Origin: JACCSI01 sp035575715
GTDB taxonomy: Bacteria; Acidobacteriota; Vicinamibacteria; Vicinamibacterales; UBA2999
Reading direction: 5' to 3'
NCBI GenBank assembly: GCA_035575715.1
Contig: DATLXN010000045.1
Location: 62,001-126,000, forward strand
Length of the DNA stretch: 64,000 nt
This document shows positions 42,589-52,566 of this stretch, piece by piece. Positions within the stretch are counted from its first letter, which is position 1; each line of letters starts with the position of its first letter. The notes under the pieces are model-generated. The model was not told where the DNA came from. It worked only from the letters and a program-made list of their open reading frames with translations, and made no database searches. Position numbers and translations under genes: made by a program.

Positions 42589-45114
42589 ATGTCCACCCTC
42601 TCGCAAGATGTGCGCTACGCGTTCCGAACCCTTGAACGCACGCCCGGATTCTCGTTCATCGTGATTCTGACCCTCGGTCTTGGCATTGGCGCCAACACCG
42701 CGATCTTTTCCTTGATGGACCAGGTGCTGCTGCGTCTGCTGCCGGTGAAGAACCCGCACGAGCTCGTGCAACTGGATGGCCCAGGCCCGTTCAGCGGCCG
42801 AACCGAGAACGACCGGACGTTCTCCCATCCGATGTATGTCGACTTTCGCGATCGTAACGATGTGTTCAGCGGCCTGGTCGCGCAATTTGGCGCCAGCGCG
42901 ACCCTGACTCAGCGAGGCCAGGCCGAACGCGTCGACGCGGTTCTGGTTTCCGGCAATACCTTCGACGTGATGGGGGTCGGTCCTGTCGTGGGCCGCGCGC
43001 TGTCGGCTGACGATGACCGCACTCCAGGTGCGCACCCGGTCACCGTCCTCAGCTACAACTATTGGCAGCGGCGGTTCGCCGGATCGCCCGCCGTCCTGAA
43101 TCAGGTCGTGACGATCAACAGCACACCGATGACGATTGTCGGTGTCGCGCCCAAAGGCTTTGCCGGGATCGCGGCGACGCAGTCGCCTGATTTGTTCATC
43201 CCGCTGATGATGAAGGCGCAGATCACGCCGACGTGGAATGACCTCGACAACCGCCGCAGCCGCTGGCTGAACGTGATCGGCCGCCTCAAGCCAGGGCTCG
43301 ACCCCGCGACCGCCAAGGCCCGGCTCGATGTCGTCTACGCGCAGATCAACGAGTCGGAATTAACCGAGGTGCCGGCGTTCGCTGCCGCGTCACAGGGCTT
43401 CAAGGATCGTTTCCGCGCGAAGAAGATCACCCTCCATCCGGCTGGTCAGGGCCTATCAGACCTGCGGCAAAGGGTGACCACGCCGCTGCTGGTGTTGATG
43501 GCGATGGTCGGACTGGTACTGCTCATCGCGTGCGCTAACGTCGCAAATCTGCTGCTCAGCCGTGCGACGGCGCGCCAGAAAGAGATCGCGGTGCGGCTGG
43601 CACTCGGCGCCGCGCGTGGACGGTTGATTCGCCAGACGCTGACCGAAAGCCTGGTCCTTGCTGGGGCTGGCGGTATCGTCGGATTGGTCTTCTCAATCTG
43701 GGTCGGCGACCTGTTGCTCAGCGTGATGCCCTCTGAAAGCTTCACGCGTTCGCTGTCAACGGAACCGGACCTGCGCGTGGGCCTGTTTACTGCTGGTCTG
43801 GCGCTCGCGACGGCGGTGCTGTTCGGCTTGATTCCAGCCTTGCAGTCGTCGAAGCCGCAGTTGAATCGCACGCTGCGACAAGAGGCCGGCAATCTATCTG
43901 GCGGCACCCACCATGCGCGGTTCAGGAAAGGCCTGGTCGTCGCGCAGGTCGCGTTATCGATGTTGTTAGTGGCCGGCGCGGGCTTGTTTGCGCGCAGCCT
44001 CTACAACATGAAAACGCTCGATACGGGCGTCAACGCCGACAACCTCGTGACGTTCCGCGTCGCCCCGGCGCTGAACGGCTACGACCAGCTCCGGATCAAG
44101 CGCTTTTACGACGACTTGCTGCGCGAGGTGCGTCAAATCCCGGGAGTGGTGTCGGCGTCGGTGGCCCAAGTCGCCGCACTGACCGGGAGCGCCAATCAGC
44201 GCACGGTGCAAGTTCAGGGCTACCAACCCAAACCAGACGAGAACATGAACCCGTGGACCAATGAGATCGCGCCGGACTATTTCCGCACGATGGGGTTACC
44301 GCTCCGGATGGGACGCGAGTTCAGCGAACGCGACGCCGCGGGCGCGCCTCTCGTGGCGATCGTCAACGAATCGTTTGCGAAGTATTACTTTCCCAATCAG
44401 AGTCCGATCGGGCAGCGCTTCGGGTTCCGGGTGATGAATAACCCTGCCGCGGTGGAAATCGTCGGCGTCGTCAGCGATGCGCTGTATGCAGACATGCGGC
44501 AGGGCACCACCGCTCAACAGAATGAAACACCGCGATTCGTGTATACGCCGTTCCACCAAAGCAGCGAACTCAATGAGATGACCGTCTACGTCCGAACGAC
44601 GGGCGGGACGGCTGACGAGATCAACGAGCAGTTGCAGCAGGTGGTCCGTCGCGCTGACCCGTCAATGCCGATCTTCGAAATGCAGAGCATGGAGCAGACC
44701 GTCGACGAGGCGCTGTTCAACGAGCGGATGCTGGCGTTGCTGTCGGCGTCGTTTGGCTCACTCGCGACCGTGCTGGCGGCGATTGGTCTCTACGGGGTGA
44801 TGTCGTACACCGTGTCGCGCCGGACGCGCGAGATCGGCATTCGGATCGCGCTCGGCGCCGAACGAAAGACCGTCGTCTGGCTGGTGCTGCGCGAGGTGGC
44901 GATGCTGACGGTCGTCGGCATCGGCTTGGGAGTGCCAGGCGCGCTGGCGTTGAGCCGCCTCGTGCGGTCACAGTTGTTCGGAATCGAGCCCTCCGACCCG
45001 CTCACGCTGGCGATCGCGGCCGTGACGCTCGCCGCGGTCGGGCTGCTTGCCGGCTACATTCCCGCCCGCCGCGCGGCGAGCGTGCAGCCAGTGCTGGCGC
45101 TTCGCTATGAATAA
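42589..45114 (+). CDS. ADOP-type ABC permease (MacB-like, duplicated FtsX)
   Basis: 841 residues from the ATG at 42589, which gives the family start MSTLSQDVRYAFRTLERTPGFSF. It has an N-terminal TM, a large MacB periplasmic domain, an FtsX core (LLVLMAMVGLVLLIACANVANLLLSRATARQKEIAVRLALGAARGRL), a second periplasmic domain and a second core (SFGSLATVLAAIGLYGVMSYTVSRRTREIGIRIALGA). This is the acidobacterial duplicated orphan permease architecture. No ATPase gene is adjacent, as is usual for these. The substrate is unknown; toxin, peptide or lipid efflux or envelope signalling are possible. Confidence 0.93.
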   Translation: MSTLSQDVRYAFRTLERTPGFSFIVILTLGLGIGANTAIFSLMDQVLLRLLPVKNPHELVQLDGPGPFSGRTENDRTFSHPMYVDFRDRNDVFSGLVAQFGASATLTQRGQAERVDAVLVSGNTFDVMGVGPVVGRALSADDDRTPGAHPVTVLSYNYWQRRFAGSPAVLNQVVTINSTPMTIVGVAPKGFAGIAATQSPDLFIPLMMKAQITPTWNDLDNRRSRWLNVIGRLKPGLDPATAKARLDVVYAQINESELTEVPAFAAASQGFKDRFRAKKITLHPAGQGLSDLRQRVTTPLLVLMAMVGLVLLIACANVANLLLSRATARQKEIAVRLALGAARGRLIRQTLTESLVLAGAGGIVGLVFSIWVGDLLLSVMPSESFTRSLSTEPDLRVGLFTAGLALATAVLFGLIPALQSSKPQLNRTLRQEAGNLSGGTHHARFRKGLVVAQVALSMLLVAGAGLFARSLYNMKTLDTGVNADNLVTFRVAPALNGYDQLRIKRFYDDLLREVRQIPGVVSASVAQVAALTGSANQRTVQVQGYQPKPDENMNPWTNEIAPDYFRTMGLPLRMGREFSERDAAGAPLVAIVNESFAKYYFPNQSPIGQRFGFRVMNNPAAVEIVGVVSDALYADMRQGTTAQQNETPRFVYTPFHQSSELNEMTVYVRTTGGTADEINEQLQQVVRRADPSMPIFEMQSMEQTVDEALFNERMLALLSASFGSLATVLAAIGLYGVMSYTVSRRTREIGIRIALGAERKTVVWLVLREVAMLTVVGIGLGVPGALALSRLVRSQLFGIEPSDPLTLAIAAVTLAAVGLLAGYIPARRAASVQPVLALRYE

Positions 45115-45168
45115 CCGAACAAAGGGGTCTCAGAGACCCAGCGTCAGGTCGTTGGTGCACAATGGCGC

Positions 45169-47763
45169 ATGCGCTTCTTGTGCGTGTTCGCTATTCTGTC
45201 CGCTCTGACCGATCTCGCTTCCGCCCAGACCGCCCAGCCGGGTGCCGGCATTCCGCTGACGGTCGCCGACGCGCGCGCGGCGCGGATTTCGGATCTGCGC
45301 TATCGGCTCGACCTGACGATCCCGGAACTGGTCAGCGAGCCGGTGCGCGGGACTAACGCGATCACGTTCAACCTCTCCTCCGCCGCCGACCCTCTCGTCA
45401 TCGACTTCGCCACCAGCCGCGAACACGTCCACAGCATCACCGTCAACGGGGGCGCGACGGACGTATCCTGGGTCAACGGTCACATCGTCATCCCCGCCGC
45501 GACCCTCAAGACCGGCGCCAATCAGATCGTTATCGCGTTCAACGCCGGCGACGCCTCGCTCAATCGCAATCCTGACTTCCTCTACGCGCTGTTCGTACCG
45601 GCTCGCGCGCATCTTGCGCTGCCGGTGTTCGACCAACCCAATCTGAAGGCGCGATGGTCTCTCGAGTTGACTGTTCCGCGGGCCTGGCAAGCGGTCAGCA
45701 ACGGCGCCGAACTGCGAGCGTCGCTCGGCGGGTGGGTGGCTCCGGACGGCTCGGAGCGGACGTTTCGAACGATCACGTTTGCGGAAACCCAGCCGCTCTC
45801 GACGTATCTCTTCTCCTTCGTCGCCGGCGATTTCAAAGTCGAGACCGCGGAGCGGAAGGGCCGCACGTTCCGGATGTTTCATCGCGAAAACGACGCCGCC
45901 AAGGTGGCACGCAACCGCGATGCGATTTTCGATCTCCATGCGCGGGCGCTGGCCTACATGGAGGACTACGCCGCCATCCCCTACCCCTTCGGCAAATTTG
46001 ATTTCGTCTTAATCCCGGCCTTCCAGTTTGGCGGCATGGAGCACGCCGGCAAGATTCTCTACAACGCATCGGGGCTGATGCTCGATGAATCAGCAACGCA
46101 GAACCAGCATCTCGGCCGCGCCTCGGTGATCGCCCATGAAACCGCGCACATGTGGTTTGGCGATCTGGTGACGATGCGCTGGTTCAATGATGTGTGGATG
46201 AAGGAGGTCTTCGCCAATTTCATGGCCGCGAAGATCGTCAACCCGTCATTCCCCGAGGTCAACCACCAGCTGCGCTTCCTGCTGTCGCACTACCCTGCCG
46301 CCTATGAAGTCGATCGCACACCCGGTGCCAACGCGATCCGGCAGTCACTCGATAATCTCAACGAAGCCGGGAGTCTCTACGGCGCGATCATTTATCAAAA
46401 GGCGCCGGTGATCATGCGTCACCTCGAGCATCTGCTTGGGGAGACGTCGTTTCGCGACGGCCTGCGCGATTACTTAAAGACCTATGCCTTCGGCAACGCG
46501 ACCTGGTCGGACCTGATCGCCATCCTCGACGCGCGCACTCCGACCGATTTGGTGCGCTGGAGCCGCGCCTGGGTCGAAGAGCCCGGGCGGCCCGAGATCA
46601 CGACTGAAGTGGAGGTTGACGAAGACAAGATTGTGCGTCTGGCGTTTCGCCAGCGCGACCCGTGGCAGAAGAAACGCCTTTGGCCGCAGGAGCTGCGAGT
46701 CATTCTTGGCTATCCCGGCCGCGTCGAAACAATCACTGTGCCGTTCGATGGCGAGGTCGCCGAAGTTCCTCAAGCTGCCTTCATGTCCGCCCCGCTTTAT
46801 ATTCTGCCGGTCGCCGGCGGCTGGTCGTATGGCGGATTCACTCTCGACCGGGCGTCGCTCAGCTATCTGACCACGTCGCTGCCCGAGCTTCCAGATCCCG
46901 TGACCCGCGGCGCCGCATGGGTGACGCTGTGGGACGCACTGCTCGAGCATACGGTGCCCCCGAAAGTTTTTGTGCGACTGGCGATGCAGGCATTGCCTCG
47001 CGAATCCGACGAACAGCTCCGTCAGCGCGTGCTCGGCTATCTGAATAACGCGTGGTGGCGTTTCCTCAGCGCCGGTGAGCGCGAAACGCGCGTCGCGGGC
47101 CTCGAACAACTGCTGCGCGACGGTCTGGCCGGTGCGTCGACGCCCGGACAGAAGTCGGCGTGGTTCAGCACGCTGCGTAACGTCGCGCAAACCCCGGCCA
47201 CCATCGCCTGGCTGCGCCGCGTCTGGGATCGACAAGAACAGGTCGCTGGCCTGCCGCTGGCGGAAGCGGATTACATTGCCCTCGCGCAAGAGCTCGCGGT
47301 TCGCGAAGTGGATGGTTGGCGGGACCTGCTGGCGAGCCAGTTGGCGCGGACACAAAATCCTGACCGCAAGGCACGCTTTGCGTTTGTGATCCCGGCGCTC
47401 TCCGCCGATCCGGCCGAACGCGACCGCTGGTTCCAGTCTCTGCGCGACGTCAACAACCGTCGCCGCGAACCGTGGGTCCTTGACGGACTCGGTTACTTGC
47501 ACCATCCGCTGCGTGCCGAGTCCTCGGCCCAATACGTCAAGCCGTCGCTCGATCTGTTATGGGAGATTCAAAAGACCGGTGACATCTTTTTTCCCAAACG
47601 ATGGCTCGATGCCACGCTGTCCGGCCACCGGGATCCGGCAGTCGCCGCCGCGGTGCGTGCGTTCCTGGCGCAGCTGCCCGTCGACTACCCCACTCGCTTG
47701 CGCAACATCACGTTGCAGTCGGCTGACGAATTGTTCAGCGCCGCCGAAGGAGTACGTCGATGA
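45169..47763 (+). CDS. Secreted M1-family aminopeptidase
   Basis: 864 residues. Signal peptide ends LASAQ. The zinc motif VIAHETAHMWFGDLVTMRWFNDVWMKEVF gives HETAH at 323-327 and Glu346. The exopeptidase motif that normally reads GAMEN is QFGGMEHAG. A C-terminal ERAP1-like helical domain (ASVTLWDALLEHTVPPKV through YPTRLRNITLQSADELF) completes the chain. It removes N-terminal residues from peptides in the periplasm. Asn-to-His in GxMEN is a change at a residue that positions the substrate N-terminus. It overlaps the amidohydrolase gene by four bases. Confidence 0.92.
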   Translation: MRFLCVFAILSALTDLASAQTAQPGAGIPLTVADARAARISDLRYRLDLTIPELVSEPVRGTNAITFNLSSAADPLVIDFATSREHVHSITVNGGATDVSWVNGHIVIPAATLKTGANQIVIAFNAGDASLNRNPDFLYALFVPARAHLALPVFDQPNLKARWSLELTVPRAWQAVSNGAELRASLGGWVAPDGSERTFRTITFAETQPLSTYLFSFVAGDFKVETAERKGRTFRMFHRENDAAKVARNRDAIFDLHARALAYMEDYAAIPYPFGKFDFVLIPAFQFGGMEHAGKILYNASGLMLDESATQNQHLGRASVIAHETAHMWFGDLVTMRWFNDVWMKEVFANFMAAKIVNPSFPEVNHQLRFLLSHYPAAYEVDRTPGANAIRQSLDNLNEAGSLYGAIIYQKAPVIMRHLEHLLGETSFRDGLRDYLKTYAFGNATWSDLIAILDARTPTDLVRWSRAWVEEPGRPEITTEVEVDEDKIVRLAFRQRDPWQKKRLWPQELRVILGYPGRVETITVPFDGEVAEVPQAAFMSAPLYILPVAGGWSYGGFTLDRASLSYLTTSLPELPDPVTRGAAWVTLWDALLEHTVPPKVFVRLAMQALPRESDEQLRQRVLGYLNNAWWRFLSAGERETRVAGLEQLLRDGLAGASTPGQKSAWFSTLRNVAQTPATIAWLRRVWDRQEQVAGLPLAEADYIALAQELAVREVDGWRDLLASQLARTQNPDRKARFAFVIPALSADPAERDRWFQSLRDVNNRRREPWVLDGLGYLHHPLRAESSAQYVKPSLDLLWEIQKTGDIFFPKRWLDATLSGHRDPAVAAAVRAFLAQLPVDYPTRLRNITLQSADELFSAAEGVRR

Positions 47764-48962
47764 CGATGACCCGCGTGTTAGTTGTGTTGCTGACGATGGC
47801 GTGCGTCGTGCCCGGAGTGGCACAGACGCCTGCACCGATCACGATCCGCGCCGCTCGATTGATTGATGGACGCGGACAGACCCTGCAGAATGTGACGGTC
47901 ACTGTCCGCGGCAGCAAGATCGAACGCGTGACGCCGGAACCTGGCGTGGTCACACACGACCTCCCGACGCTGACCCTGTTGCCGGGATTTATCGACACCC
48001 ATGTGCATATCGGCTGGCATTTCGGACCGGACGGCCGCTACTTCAGCGGCCGTGAGCCGGCCGAAGACGCGGCCCTCTATGGCGCTGAGAACGCCTTCCT
48101 CACCCTGATGGCCGGGTTCACCACCGTGCAGAGTGTCGGCGCGGCGTCAGACAAACCGCTGCGCGACGCGATCGCGCGCGGCGTGCTGCCTGGGCCGCGC
48201 ATCCTCACGTCATTGAGCTCGATCGGCAATGCCCAATTGACGCCGGAGCAGATGCGCGACGAAGTCCGCAAGCGCAAGGCGGACGGCGCCGACCTGATCA
48301 AGATCTTTGCCTCGGCCAGCATTCGTGACGGCGGCACGCCGACCTTGTCGCAGGAGCAACTCGATGCCGCCTGCGGCGAGTCACGCGCCCAGGGTCTGCG
48401 CTCGATGGTCCACGCCCACAGCGCCGAAGCGATGATGCGCGCCGCCCGTGCTAACTGCACGGTCGTCGAACATGGCGCCCTGGCCACGCCGGAAGCATTC
48501 AAGCTGATGGCCGAGCGCGGCACCTGGTTCGACCCAAACATCGGCCTGGTCACACAGAACTATCTCGAGAATAAGAGCCGCTTTCTCGGCGTCGGCAATT
48601 ACACCGAGGAAGGATTTGCGGCGATGGAGAAAGCGCTCGGTGTGAAGAGCGCGATGTTTGGCGCTGCCCTGAAGACGCCGGGGCTCAAGATGGTGATGGG
48701 CACTGATGCGGTCGCTGGCGCACACGGTCGCAACATCAATGAAACGCTCGAACGGATCAAAGAAGGGCAACGGCCGATGGATGCAATTATCGCGATGACT
48801 TCGGCCGCCGCCGCGTCGATGTCGCTCGACAAGGAGCTGGGTGCGATCGCGCCGGGCCTCGAAGCGGACCTGGTCGCCGTCGACGGCGACCCGCTCACCG
48901 ATCCCTCGGCGTTGTCACGCGTGCGATTCGTAATGAAGGGCGGACGGGTTTACAAGCGTTGA
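47760..48962 (+). CDS. Secreted metal-dependent amidohydrolase (imidazolonepropionase/prolidase-like)
   Basis: 400 residues from the ATG overlapping the aminopeptidase stop (ATGA). Signal peptide ends PGVAQ. Amidohydrolase motifs: LTLLPGFIDTHVHIGWHF (HxH), GFTTVQSVG, DLIKIFAS (carbamylated Lys candidate), MVHAHSAEAMMRA (His), VVEHGA (His) and MVMGTDAVAGAHG (Asp), with the closing LGAIAPGLEADLVAVDGDPL. Such enzymes cleave Xaa-Pro or cyclic dipeptides. Coupling with the aminopeptidase suggests joint peptide degradation. Confidence 0.92.
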   Translation: MTMTRVLVVLLTMACVVPGVAQTPAPITIRAARLIDGRGQTLQNVTVTVRGSKIERVTPEPGVVTHDLPTLTLLPGFIDTHVHIGWHFGPDGRYFSGREPAEDAALYGAENAFLTLMAGFTTVQSVGAASDKPLRDAIARGVLPGPRILTSLSSIGNAQLTPEQMRDEVRKRKADGADLIKIFASASIRDGGTPTLSQEQLDAACGESRAQGLRSMVHAHSAEAMMRAARANCTVVEHGALATPEAFKLMAERGTWFDPNIGLVTQNYLENKSRFLGVGNYTEEGFAAMEKALGVKSAMFGAALKTPGLKMVMGTDAVAGAHGRNINETLERIKEGQRPMDAIIAMTSAAAASMSLDKELGAIAPGLEADLVAVDGDPLTDPSALSRVRFVMKGGRVYKR

Positions 48963-50017
48963 AGCCGTCGTCGCCTGCCGTTGTGGCCACGTTGCTGGTG
49001 GCTGTGTCGCTCGCGGTGCCTGTCGGCGCGACGCAAGCAGCTGTCACCCTCCGCTCGTACTTGGCTCGAGCGGTGACGCTGACTGAGGCTGAATTTGCCG
49101 CCATCGATAGCGGGCGCCCGATCAACAAGGTCCTCGCCCCGCGCAGTGGTCCGGAAATTTTTGTGCTTGGCGTCGTCCGGGTCATCGCGCCGCCCGCGGT
49201 GTATGTGGCACGGGCGCTGAATCCGGCTCACTTGATGGACTTACCCGGCTATCGCGGCACCGGCGTCATCGGCGACCCGGCAACGACCGACCAGTTGGCC
49301 GGCTTTACGCTCGAGCCCGAGGACCTTGTCGAGGCTCGCGATTGCAAACCGGCGGATTGCGCGGTGCAATTCCCTACCACCGTCATGCAGGATGTGCGGG
49401 CGGCGGCAGGCAATCCCAATCCGGCAACCGCAGCGGCGCAGGCCAATCATCGCGTGCAGCAGATGGCGGCTGATCTGGTGCGCGACTACCGGATGCGCGG
49501 CAACGAGGCGCTGCCGGTTTTCACCGACGACAGCAGGCCGTCGTCCACTCGTGATCAATTTGGCGGCTTGATGCACCGCTTCGTGGCCTGGTCGCTGGCG
49601 CCGCCGGAGCTGATCCGCGTGCTCTACGAATATCCCAAAGCCGGGATCGCACTTCCGGGATTGGCATCGGTCTTTTCGTGGGAGAAGGTTGAATTTGGAC
49701 TGAAGCCGACACTGCGAGTGACTCACACCATTGCCTATACCCCGCACGCGTCAAGCGGATTGGGTTGCGCGGTGGCGATCAAGCAGTTGTATTCCAGCCA
49801 CTACATGCGTGCCGCGATCGACTTTACCGCGTGCGTCAATGCGCCCGACGTCAATGGGCGACCTTCGTTTTATCTCGTCGCAGTCAAAGGTTCGCGGCAG
49901 GAGAACATTACGGGCCTGACCGGCTCGCTGATCCGCCGTATCGTCGTCAGCCGCACGCGGACGGCGCAGGATGGCGCGTTGACGAGGCTCAAGAACGCGC
50001 TGGAGAAGGCGCGCTGA
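48959..50017 (+). CDS. Secreted hypothetical protein
   Basis: 352 residues from a TTG overlapping the preceding TGA; no better start is seen. Signal peptide ends PVGATQA. The mature protein has no domain I can name. Notable parts are EIFVLGVVRVIAPPAVYVARAL, EDCKPADCAVQFPTTVM-type cysteines (DCKPADC), VRDYRMRGNEALPVFTDDSRP, an FSWEKVEFGLKPTLRVTHTI strand pair and a C-terminal ITGLTGSLIRRIVVSRTRTAQDGA segment. Its position as third gene of the peptidase operon suggests an envelope role. The overall look is that of a conserved acidobacterial protein of unknown function. Confidence 0.7.
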   Translation: MKPSSPAVVATLLVAVSLAVPVGATQAAVTLRSYLARAVTLTEAEFAAIDSGRPINKVLAPRSGPEIFVLGVVRVIAPPAVYVARALNPAHLMDLPGYRGTGVIGDPATTDQLAGFTLEPEDLVEARDCKPADCAVQFPTTVMQDVRAAAGNPNPATAAAQANHRVQQMAADLVRDYRMRGNEALPVFTDDSRPSSTRDQFGGLMHRFVAWSLAPPELIRVLYEYPKAGIALPGLASVFSWEKVEFGLKPTLRVTHTIAYTPHASSGLGCAVAIKQLYSSHYMRAAIDFTACVNAPDVNGRPSFYLVAVKGSRQENITGLTGSLIRRIVVSRTRTAQDGALTRLKNALEKAR

Positions 50018-50046
50018 GGCAATGAGTTGGTTCCGCGAGGACCCGA

Positions 50047-51321
50047 TCACTGAACGAGCGCGCCACCTTTCATCACCAGCTTGACCTTGCGCAACGCCGA
50101 GATGTCTTTCGTGGGATCGCCCTCGACAGCGATCAAGTCAGCGAGCAAACCCGCCTTGACGCTGCCCAGCCGGTTCTCGAGATGAAACAGCCGCGCATTG
50201 ACTGATGTCGCCGACTGCAACGCCTGCAGCGGGCGCATGCCGTAGTCGACCATCAGTTCCAGTTCGCGGACGTTGTCGCCGTGCGCATAGACGCCAACAT
50301 CGCCGCCGAAGCAGATCGTGACGCCGGCATCGAGCGCCGCTTTGAAGCTGACCCGCTTGGCCGCGATCCGCGCCGGCTCCGGCGCACTGCCCTTCTTCCA
50401 CCCGCCGTATTGCGACGTGGCATCGCCGGCAGCGAGCGTCGGGCAGAGCCCGACGCCCCGCTCGACCATCAGTTTCCACGTTGACGCGTCGCCAGAGTCG
50501 CCATGCTCAATGGTTTCGACGCCCGCCTGAACCGCACGACGTATGCCTTCGACGGTCGACGCATGCGCGACGACCGGACGTCCGCTGCTGCGTGCAACTT
50601 CGACGATGCGGCGGAGTTCGTCTTCGGTGAAGGTCGGGCGCGTCTCGCCGTTCGGGCCCCAGCGATAGTCGGCATACACTTTGATGAAATCGGCGCCGCG
50701 GCCCATCTGCTGACGCGCGACGCGGGTGACATCGCCCAACCCACTCGCCTCTTCGGCACCTTGCGGTACGGTCCACTCCGGCGCATAACCCTTGGGGCCG
50801 TAACTGCCCGTCGCGACCATCGCTGGACCGGCAACCAGCATGCGCGGGCCCGGGATCACGCCTTCATCGATGGCGCGCTTCAATCCCACGTCGGCGTACC
50901 CGGCCCCCTCGCTGCCAAGATCACGCACCGTCGTCACGCCAGCCTTCAAGGTTTTCTCGGCGTGCACCACGCCGCGCGCCACGCGATACGCCAACGGCTC
51001 ACGCGCCACCTGATCGTTCCAGGACGTCTCATTGTAGGGATGCAGCAACAGGTGGGAATGCCCTTCGATCATGCCGGGCATCAGCGTCGACGCCGCAAGA
51101 GCGATGGTTCGTGCGTTGGCCGGCACTGTGATCGTGGCCGCCGGCCCTGCGGCCACGATGCGTTCGCCCTGCACGACGACCAGCCATCCGCTATGCAGTG
51201 CCACGCCGTCGAAGACACGCTCAGGCTGCAGGACGATCGCCGCAGCTTCCTGCCCGCGCAGCCTGGCCGGCAGCGCGACGATCAGCGCGAGGGTAAGAAG
51301 CAAAGAAGCGAGGATGCGCAT
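50047..51321 (-). CDS. Secreted amidohydrolase (imidazolonepropionase-like)
   Basis: 424 residues with a signal peptide ending ARLRGQ. It has VLQPERVFDGVALHSGWLVV, STLMPGMIEGHSHLLLHPYN (HxH), AGVTTVRDLG, DFIKVYADY (Lys), RPVVAHASTVEGIRRAV (His), VETIEHGDSG (His) and TICFGGDVGVYAHGDN (Asp), plus LGSVKAGLLADLIAVEGDP. It is a paralogue of the enzyme at 47760 in the opposite orientation. The substrate is unknown. It is divergent from the FAD oxidoreductase, and the 40-base spacer contains an AT-rich patch (TTATATT) that offers -10 boxes on both strands. Confidence 0.9.
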   Translation of the reverse strand: MRILASLLLTLALIVALPARLRGQEAAAIVLQPERVFDGVALHSGWLVVVQGERIVAAGPAATITVPANARTIALAASTLMPGMIEGHSHLLLHPYNETSWNDQVAREPLAYRVARGVVHAEKTLKAGVTTVRDLGSEGAGYADVGLKRAIDEGVIPGPRMLVAGPAMVATGSYGPKGYAPEWTVPQGAEEASGLGDVTRVARQQMGRGADFIKVYADYRWGPNGETRPTFTEDELRRIVEVARSSGRPVVAHASTVEGIRRAVQAGVETIEHGDSGDASTWKLMVERGVGLCPTLAAGDATSQYGGWKKGSAPEPARIAAKRVSFKAALDAGVTICFGGDVGVYAHGDNVRELELMVDYGMRPLQALQSATSVNARLFHLENRLGSVKAGLLADLIAVEGDPTKDISALRKVKLVMKGGALVQ

Positions 51322-51326
51322 GGTGC

Positions 51327-51334
51327 GTTATATT
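51327..51334. promoter_or_regulatory. Shared -10 region of divergent genes
   Basis: On the minus strand TATAAC (51332-51327) ends five bases before the ATG at 51321. On the plus strand TATATT (51329-51334) ends 27 bases before the ATG at 51362. Only the plus-strand gene would have a leader, with GGGAG in it. Confidence 0.4.
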
Positions 51335-51361
51335 GCCACGGGTGGGAGTTGTTCGTTCCCT

Positions 51362-52543
51362 ATGAAAAACAGCGCAGACGTAGTGATCATCGGCGGCGGA
51401 TGCATGGGCGCGAGCGTCGCGCACTACCTGGCAGAACGCGACGTCACCGACGTCATCCTTATCGAACGAGAGCCGCAGCTCGGCACCCAGTCAACCGGCC
51501 GCAACGCCGGCGGCTTCCGCCACCAGTTCTCGCATCCGGCCAATATCGCGCTGTCCAAGGAATCGATCGCCGTCTTCGCCAATTTCGAGGAAGCGATCGG
51601 CTCGCCGATTGATTTCTGGCCTGATGGCTACCTGTTCCTGCTGTCGGAGCACGCGAGCGTCGAGGCCTTTCAGCGTAATGTCGAGTTGCAACGGCTCCAC
51701 GGCATCCACGTCGACTGGCTGACCGCGAGCGATGCGGCAGGGCTCTGCGCCGGCCTCAACGTCGACGGCGTGCGCGCCGCGACCTATTGCGCCGACGATG
51801 GCATTGCCGATCCGAACGGTGTTACGCAGGGATTCGCGCGCGCGGCGCAGGCGAAAGGCGTCGAGATCCGGCGCGGCGAAGAGGTCACCGGCCTGACTGT
51901 CGCACATGGCCGCATCACGGAGGTCCAGACCAGCGCCGGTCGCATCTCCACCTACAACGTGGTCAACGCCGCCGGTCCGTGGGCGTCGGCAATCGGCCGC
52001 ATGGCCGGCTTGGACATTCCCGTCGTGCCCGAGCGGCGTCACATCTTTATTGCGCAAGCGCCTGGCGGCGGCAGTTGGGATGACCCGTCACACGCGGGCA
52101 AGGCACCGGCGTCACGACTGATGGTGATCGATTTCGAATCGACCTTTTACTTTCACCGCGAAGGCGGCGGACTGCTGTTTGGGATGGGCGATCCCAACGA
52201 GCGGCCGGGCTTCGACATGACGGTGCGCTGGGACTTCCTGCCGCACGTCATTGAGGTGGCGATGCGCCGTCTACCCGCGCTGGCTGAGACTGCCGTTTCA
52301 CACGCGTGGGCCGGTCTCTACGAGATGACCCCCGACCACAATCCAATCATTGGCCCCTCGGCCGCTGTCGACGGCTTCTTCAGCATCTGCGGCTTCAGCG
52401 GCCACGGCTTTCAGCATTCGCCGGCTGGTGGACGCATCCTCGCGGATTTGATCACCGGTCAGGACCCCGAACTCGACCTGGCCGCATTCGCGCACGACCG
52501 GTTCGCTCATGCGAAGCAGCATGGCGAATTGAATGTGGTCTAA
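51362..52543 (+). CDS. FAD-dependent oxidoreductase (DAO / sarcosine-oxidase-like)
   Basis: 393 residues from the ATG at 51362; the frame is open upstream but overlaps the divergent gene. The dinucleotide-binding VVIIGGGCMGASVAHYLAER and EREPQLGTQSTGRNAGGFRHQF are at the N-terminus. VVNAAGPWASAIG and the C-terminal GLYEMTPDHNPIIGPS with FSICGFSGHGFQHSPAGGR complete the DAO pattern. It oxidises secondary or D-amines with flavin. The exact substrate, such as sarcosine, dimethylglycine or a D-amino acid, is not determined. No transmembrane segment is seen. Confidence 0.9.
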   Translation: MKNSADVVIIGGGCMGASVAHYLAERDVTDVILIEREPQLGTQSTGRNAGGFRHQFSHPANIALSKESIAVFANFEEAIGSPIDFWPDGYLFLLSEHASVEAFQRNVELQRLHGIHVDWLTASDAAGLCAGLNVDGVRAATYCADDGIADPNGVTQGFARAAQAKGVEIRRGEEVTGLTVAHGRITEVQTSAGRISTYNVVNAAGPWASAIGRMAGLDIPVVPERRHIFIAQAPGGGSWDDPSHAGKAPASRLMVIDFESTFYFHREGGGLLFGMGDPNERPGFDMTVRWDFLPHVIEVAMRRLPALAETAVSHAWAGLYEMTPDHNPIIGPSAAVDGFFSICGFSGHGFQHSPAGGRILADLITGQDPELDLAAFAHDRFAHAKQHGELNVV

Positions 52544-52545
52544 AT

Positions 52546-52566
52546 CAGGGATCAGGGATCAGGCAT
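52546..52566 (+). repeat. Heptamer array CAGGGAT x3
   Basis: CAGGGAT, CAGGGAT, CAGGCAT begin two bases after the TAA of the oxidoreductase. They share the heptamer of the array at 3235 and fill most of the gap to the convergent gene's stop at 52566. Confidence 0.85.
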
